The notes beneath the pieces were generated by a model that saw only the letters and a list, made by a program, of their open reading frames with translations, did no database searches and was not told where the DNA came from. DNA of 64,000 nucleotides from Theobroma cacao (lineage: Eukaryota > Streptophyta > Magnoliopsida > Malvales > Malvaceae): assembly GCF_000208745.1 (NCBI RefSeq), contig NC_030851.1:2566666-2630665 (forward strand), in the 5' to 3' direction. Positions 58,888 through 64,000 of the stretch are shown here, piece after piece (position 1 is the first letter of the stretch; each line of letters opens with the position of its first letter). Position numbers and translations under genes: made by a program.

Positions 58888-60033
58888 AGGTCGAAACTTA
58901 AGCTCAATTTTTCGTGATTTTAAACTCTAAAAATAAAATTTATATAAAATTATAAATTACAAGCTCATATTCTCCACTCAAAAAAACATGTCTAATATTT
59001 AATGAAAAACCTAAGTTTGTATTTTCAAAACCCAACCCATCGCTTATGGCACGTTTGGTACCTGGGAATGGCTAAGCCATTCCCTCCTTATTCCTTTATC
59101 ATTTTTATTCTTTTGTTTGGTTAGTTTTTTACCCAAACTCTTGGTTTAGCCATTCCCCACCTCTCCCATGTTAATGGCTATTCCATGACTATGGAATAGA
59201 GTCAAAATTTTTTTGGATAAAAATGTCTCCATTTATTGAAAATAATTACAACTTACAAATAAAAATAAAAATAAATAAAAAGTAAAAAATTTTAAAATAA
59301 AATATATATTAATAATTTAATAATAAATTATTAATATTTAAGTTTTGAATGAAAATATAAATTAAAAGACTAAAAAATGAAAATACAAATAGAAAAAAAA
59401 AGAAACTAAAATAAAAAATCATATTAATAAATTAATAATACATTATTAGTATTAAAAAAGAAAAAATATTATTAAATTATAATAATGAGTAATGTTGTCT
59501 AGTTTACTAAATTATAATAAAAGGTAATTTTGTTATTTTATTATTTATTCCTTAACTATTCCAAAACTATTTCAAAACTTTTCTTACCAACCAAAGATTA
59601 AAATGAGTTATAATAACAAATCCTACTCTATCTCATTCCATAAATCAAACTACATAATAACCATTATATTCTATTCATTTCTTATTTTATTCTCACAAAA
59701 TAACTATTCAATTTTATTTTATTCTACGAATCAAACGTATAGTTATTGATGTGGGATCCGTGACATTCAACCTCACCCAATTATGTAACACCTTCATTGC
59801 ACTAGTTATTTTACTCCTAGAGAAGATGAACTCTTACACGAATTCGGATCTACTTCAAACATTGTATTTCTTATGGAGATCCTACATCAATGAAAATATG
59901 GGTATGTTTTAATATCAATTGTCATGGGTCGAAATTTAAATACAATCTCATGCGCCTTTAAACTTAGAAAATAAAGTTTAAGTAAACTTATAAATTACAG
60001 ACTGACGTTTCTAACCCAAAATACATGATTAAT
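58888..60033. repeat. Two copies of a short dispersed repeat (about 58888-58995 and 59926-60033)
   Basis: Both have the order GGTCGAAA(C/T)TTAA, TTTAAAC, AAATAAA(A/G)TTTA, TATAAATTACA(A/G), and ACATG near the end. They are in the same orientation, about 1.04 kb apart, on either side of the MITE-like element. Confidence 0.5.
59048..59740. mobile_element. Putative MITE with degenerate inverted ends
   Basis: The left end reads GGCACGTTTGGTACCTGGGA and the right end, reversed, reads ATACGTTTGATTCGTAGAAT. They share ACGTTTG plus alternating matches after it. The inside is non-coding, AT-rich and about 690 bases long. This style of end (CGTTTGGTTC then GGAATGG) is common in small plant DNA elements. 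No exact target-site duplication could be fixed, and no transposase is present. Confidence 0.4.
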
Positions 60034-61652
60034 AGGTGGTGAAAGAATCATATTTATATTCCCAAGTTCCATTTAATTTCTTACTGATGTAAGATCCGTG
60101 GCATTATTATAAATGTCATTAATACTTTACTTTGAAATATATTATTTGGTATATAGGTATTTGAATCTTATAATTATCCGATTAAAATTTTGAGATTATT
60201 ATTTGAATTCATATTTAAATATTCTAGACATTATTCAGTTAAATATTTGAATTTGATTAAAATGACTTTAAAATCAATTTTTATGTATATTATTAATGAA
60301 AAGTAAATTAATAAATTAAATTTAGTTCATAAAAAATAAATTAAAATTTAAAAACATATTTGAAATAATTTATGAATTTTAGTAAGTATTACATTAATTA
60401 TAAAAAATATATAAATATAACATAATATATAAAATTAAAATTTAATATTAAAAATTATTATTTATATTTAATTTTGTGTAATGTTTGTACCTTATGACCA
60501 CTACTTGAATCTTATCGAAATGCATGACGGATAGTAAAATATGATTATAAGCTATTATGATCTTACTTAGTCGAGTTGGATAATATAAGATACATAATTA
60601 TAAATTAGTTATCAATATCCTTATTATTTATAATTATTAATAAGAGCTTGATTTAATCAGTGTAATACTCACCGAACTCTACAATAGGAGTATTTGATAC
60701 TTTGCACTGTTTAATCAAGATCCAAATCCTATCAAAAAATCAAAATGCGACCCTACCAATTGACCACTGCTCCAAGCACTGAGGAAGGCATAAATTAATC
60801 CTCTTTTTTGCCAACTTTATCCTCTCCCTTGGAATCCTTTGGATTGTTGACCTAAAATGAGGTTAAGTGTAATCTTTAGGAGGAGGGGGTGGGGGTACAA
60901 TCGTCATTCTGAATGAAGAGCTTATCCAAAATCAGTGGGGGCACACAGAATATGCCAATTGGGAGTTTCTTTTGTTACGAGTGGACTGTGAGAGGAACAG
61001 CCAAAACTCACTGGGCAGAGAGGAGGGTGGTGGCCTGGTTTTGGCATCACTGATTCATAGGGATTTATTATTTAATTAAAAGATATCGTCATTTCATTCA
61101 TTAGGGTAGTAGCAACAAATATTCAATTAGTGCTGTAATCTTGCCTTAATTAATATATTTCGATACACAAATTTATGATGGGGCGCTGCCTCATCATGTC
61201 TGATGTGGCTTCACCCTTTACGCCTCACTCGGCTTGATCCTAGATCTGACCTACCCCTAAATCCCCCAAAAAAGTCCACTTAATTAGTAAAATCAAGGGT
61301 CGAGCTTGTTCATCTAATCCATTTAGTTTTATTTTTTTTATGAGAAAATGGAAAGCACAATAAAAGCATTTTGGCATAATCCCTCAGTGCAGTGATTGAG
61401 TGGTGCGCACTGCACCGTTAAACATTCCGCGGAACCAAAATAAAAAAAAGAATTTATTTATTTATTTTATTTTTAATTTTGGAAAAAGGATTAGCTTCTT
61501 TCTTAAATCTGCGTCTCCATATAAACTCAACGTAAACGAAAAGCTAAAGATCATCACGCCTTTTTCTTGCCCTTTGATTTCCCTTTTACTTTGCGCCTTT
61601 CTTTGCTTTTGGTTTTCTGTCGCTTTTTCCTTTTTTGTATGTTTCTTTTTCA

Positions 61653-64000
61653 ATGGTGATGGAGGATAACGAGAGTTGCGGGAGCAAAGCGAGTGACACG
61701 TCGTCGCCGGTGCAGAGCCGGCAACAGCGGCAAAAGCTCAAGGTTTACAATGATGTGCTCCGGCGGCTTCGAGAATCCGACAAAGAAGAGGCTAATCGGC
61801 CTGGCTTCGACGACGAACTTTGGACTCACTTCCATCGTCTCCCTACTCGGTATATCTTTTATAATTTTTTTTCTTCAGAATTGACTGCATGTATAACATT
61901 TTCATTTATTTTTATCTTACATCTATATCTGTTGTAATTTGTTGTGTGATTATGAAGGTTTTTTTTATCAAAATACTGAATCTCAGGGACGGAGTTTTTT
62001 TTTGCTCTCTTTTCCTGTTTGGATTCTGTGCTTCGAAGATTAGCGTTTGAGTTTCCATTAACGAACTGTTTGCTTAATGTTATGGTAAATCAGTAGCGTT
62101 TAATATGCATTTTAACTTGCCTAAGGAATTTTTTGTTTGTTTTGATTAGTGGATTAATATCATATTATAACTTTTTTTTTTTATTTCTTTATTGCTTTTT
62201 GGTGTTTGGCTTGCTGCCGATGAGATCAGAAACAAGTAGAGAGAAGCAGATTTCATAGTTTCTTTTTTCTTTTATTATTATATCTTCTTGAAAAATTCAA
62301 TATTCTGATTCTTGTTGAATTAATAAATTGTTGTTTTTATTAAGCGTGAGTTTATACGTTGCAGATATGCATTAGATGTGAATGTGGAAAGAGCAGAAGA
62401 TGTTCTTATGCACAAGAGGTTACTGCATTTGGCTCATGATCCTGCTAACAGACCAGCAATGGAAGTTCGTCTTGTGCAGGTAGTGACTTACTTTTTTCTG
62501 TTACATTTCATAACAAAGCATTACGAAGCTTTTAATTAATTAGCTCTACATTTTTGGTAAAGGTGAAAGTAAAGGTATTGCTAGTTAGTTCTAAACATTA
62601 ATCTCTTTGTCATTCTTAGAATGATATATCGGTGTGTGGTTAATGTCATGAGTCATGTTATGACTGATGTGGTGCACCTTACCTGATCAGGTTTTGGAAA
62701 TTGAAAGTTGTCAGGTCCCACATCCCACTACCTAACTTTTTTAGATTATTAGAAACATTCATTGTATACAATTCATTATGTGTATAAGGGTCATATCTCT
62801 AAAAAATTTGGAAGCTGAAAATATTTCACAATTTTTGAGATCCAGTTCTACGGTAGGCTACAAAATCAAAGTTGTTCTTTACATTTTGTAATCAAGCCAC
62901 TACATTCAGTTGGTGAGATTGCTTTATCTTTGACGTTTTGAGAATGTTTGCGAAAATGCATGCATTATTTTCCATTAATAAGTGTCAGGTTTTTGGTTTT
63001 AGACTTCGAAGCTGACTGAATCTTGGTAGGCTAGTACAAGGTTGGTGTTGCCTGTAGTTGTCACTTTCAAAAGACCTAGTCCATTCAATCTTGACTTTGT
63101 CTCCTATTTAGTTGGCTGAAGCTGACATTTATTTTTAGGTTTGTGCCTGTATATTTCATCTTCACTTCAGGTAGGTAAATTTTCATGCTGTCTCTTTCCA
63201 GGGTAATAGTGGAAAGATAGAGAGGTTTTTATGAAATATAGAATGTTCTTCGAAATAATAATGTGTTCAATTGCATATTGGCATTGTAGATGCAGTTTGA
63301 CAATTTATCCCAATTGTAAATTATCCTCTTAGAACCTTCTAAAAATAAATCTATAGCATTAAATTATACTTGTCAATAAACACATCAATTATTAAGTTGA
63401 GGATTGCAGTTGCTACTACTATCATCCTTTCCTGCATGCTTCCTTATTTCGCCATAAACTATTAAAGAGGTTGTGAAGCTAATTGATTGTGAAATGGTTC
63501 TATTCGGTATGTAATGTGCATAATTGACATATTAGCAGTTTTATTTCAATGATTTTCAGACTCCTTTTGTCATTCCTTTTCCTCACTTTCTAAACCCTAA
63601 CCTTGTAATTTCTTATGCAGTTCAATGTTATTTTTTAGATGCATTTGTCTCTCTCACTCTTCAATGGATAAATTTAATGTCTGTTTTTTCTATTTGATGT
63701 TTCTTTTGTACCCATCACTGAACAGATTCATGTGAGCATCTTGAGGATTTCTTCTAAATATTCAAGTTATAAATTTGAATTGATGTGATTTCAATGCTAT
63801 ACTTAGCTCCCAGGTCTTGATTTGTTTTCAACTGTTTAATGTTGGTTACCTGCATGTGTAGGTCCAATCTATTTCTGATGGGAGTTTAGATTATTCTACT
63901 CTTTCAAACCCCCTGTGTGAGGAATCAGCTCAAAGTTCTCCAAAACACTCTAGCAGACAAAGGTTTGCTTGTCAAAAAATTTTGTCATCTATAATGTACA
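61653..64000 (+). CDS. STY46: STY8/17/46-type (RAF-like) Ser/Thr/Tyr kinase, N-terminal part only
   Basis: Exons 61653..61849 and 62365..62479 are clear. A third starts at 63862 and probably ends at 63962 (CAAAG|GTTTGC). The visible part, about 137 residues, begins [19 protein letters not shown] and includes [40 protein letters not shown] and [20 protein letters not shown], the conserved N-terminal region of STY46 and relatives. The ACT and kinase domains lie beyond the right edge. In Arabidopsis these cytosolic kinases phosphorylate transit peptides of chloroplast precursors. The [11 protein letters not shown] start favours STY46 over STY17, from memory. Exon 3 could extend past 63962, since its frame stays open to the end of the window. 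Confidence 0.88.

Larger units (their letters stand above)
53531..61652. other. 8.1-kb AT-rich intergenic region
   Basis: The first 700 bases are the FBL10 3' UTR and flank. 54560-57600 is AT-rich with TA microsatellites and no gene. 57780-58080 is a GC-richer block with two G-boxes. 58888-60033 holds two copies of a short repeat with a MITE-like element between them. The rest is AT-rich with no gene recognised. 61200-61652 is the promoter and leader of the STY46-like kinase. Frames of up to 112 codons here have no family resemblance. Confidence 0.55.

Noticed and set aside
1..64000. tRNA genes, organellar insertions and intact retrotransposon polyproteins
   Set aside because: I looked for the typical T-loop sequence (GGTTCGAATCC-like), for plastid-like gene blocks and for reverse transcriptase or integrase motifs, and found none.

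Overview
This window is nuclear DNA of a flowering plant, almost certainly a eudicot. The genes are intron-rich with GT-AG junctions. They are plant families (chloroplast SRP43, SKU5-like protein, ROPGEF, MINIYO, GGPPS small subunit, STY-type kinase), separated by very AT-rich spacers with TA microsatellites and decayed mobile elements. There is one ambiguous base (n at 42961). I recognised no tRNA, rRNA, CRISPR or organellar feature. The species cannot be fixed from the sequence.

Layout. 0-5 kb: an NDR1/HIN1-like (LEA_2) membrane protein (minus, cut by the left edge) and chloroplast SRP43 (minus). 7-12 kb: a SKU5-similar protein and a GDSL esterase/lipase (plus), with a USP-domain receptor-like cytoplasmic kinase in convergent orientation (12.6-15.4 kb, minus). 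17.6-18.6 kb: a CCDC124-like coiled-coil protein (minus). 18.6-22.8 kb: repeat-rich spacer. 22.8-26 kb: ROPGEF1 (plus). 26.4-34 kb: a minus-strand array of F-box/DUF295 (SKIP23-like) genes with one broken copy, one intact copy, one relic whose coding part is gone, and a divergent intact gene that faces MINIYO across 220 bp. 34.2-41.8 kb: MINIYO/RPAP1 (plus, 10 exons). 41.8-44.9 kb: AT-rich repeats. 44.9-46.3 kb: a class II O-methyltransferase. 47-49.1 kb: a GGPPS type II small subunit. 50.3-53.5 kb: FBL10. 53.5-61.6 kb: AT-rich spacer with MITE-like and other repeats and one GC-richer block. 61.65 kb to the end: the N-terminal exons of an STY46-like kinase, cut by the right edge.

How the genes relate. 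They are not a pathway cluster. The order SKS / ROPGEF1 / SKIP23-like / IYO / SSU-II / FBL10 / STY46 looks like a conserved eudicot block whose Arabidopsis counterparts, as I recall, are split between chromosome 4 (At4g384xx) and chromosome 2 (At2g170xx). The most informative local features are: the F-box array, whose birth and decay can be read directly; a kinase with HRN in place of HRD; a GGPPS small subunit that has lost a Cys of its first CxxxC motif; a GC-AG intron before a 12-base last exon in the CCDC124-like gene; and a recent 18-residue duplication at the C terminus of cpSRP43. Exon boundaries were placed by hand from splice consensus, reading frame and remembered family sequence, so they are predictions. 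I saw no clearly new biological system.
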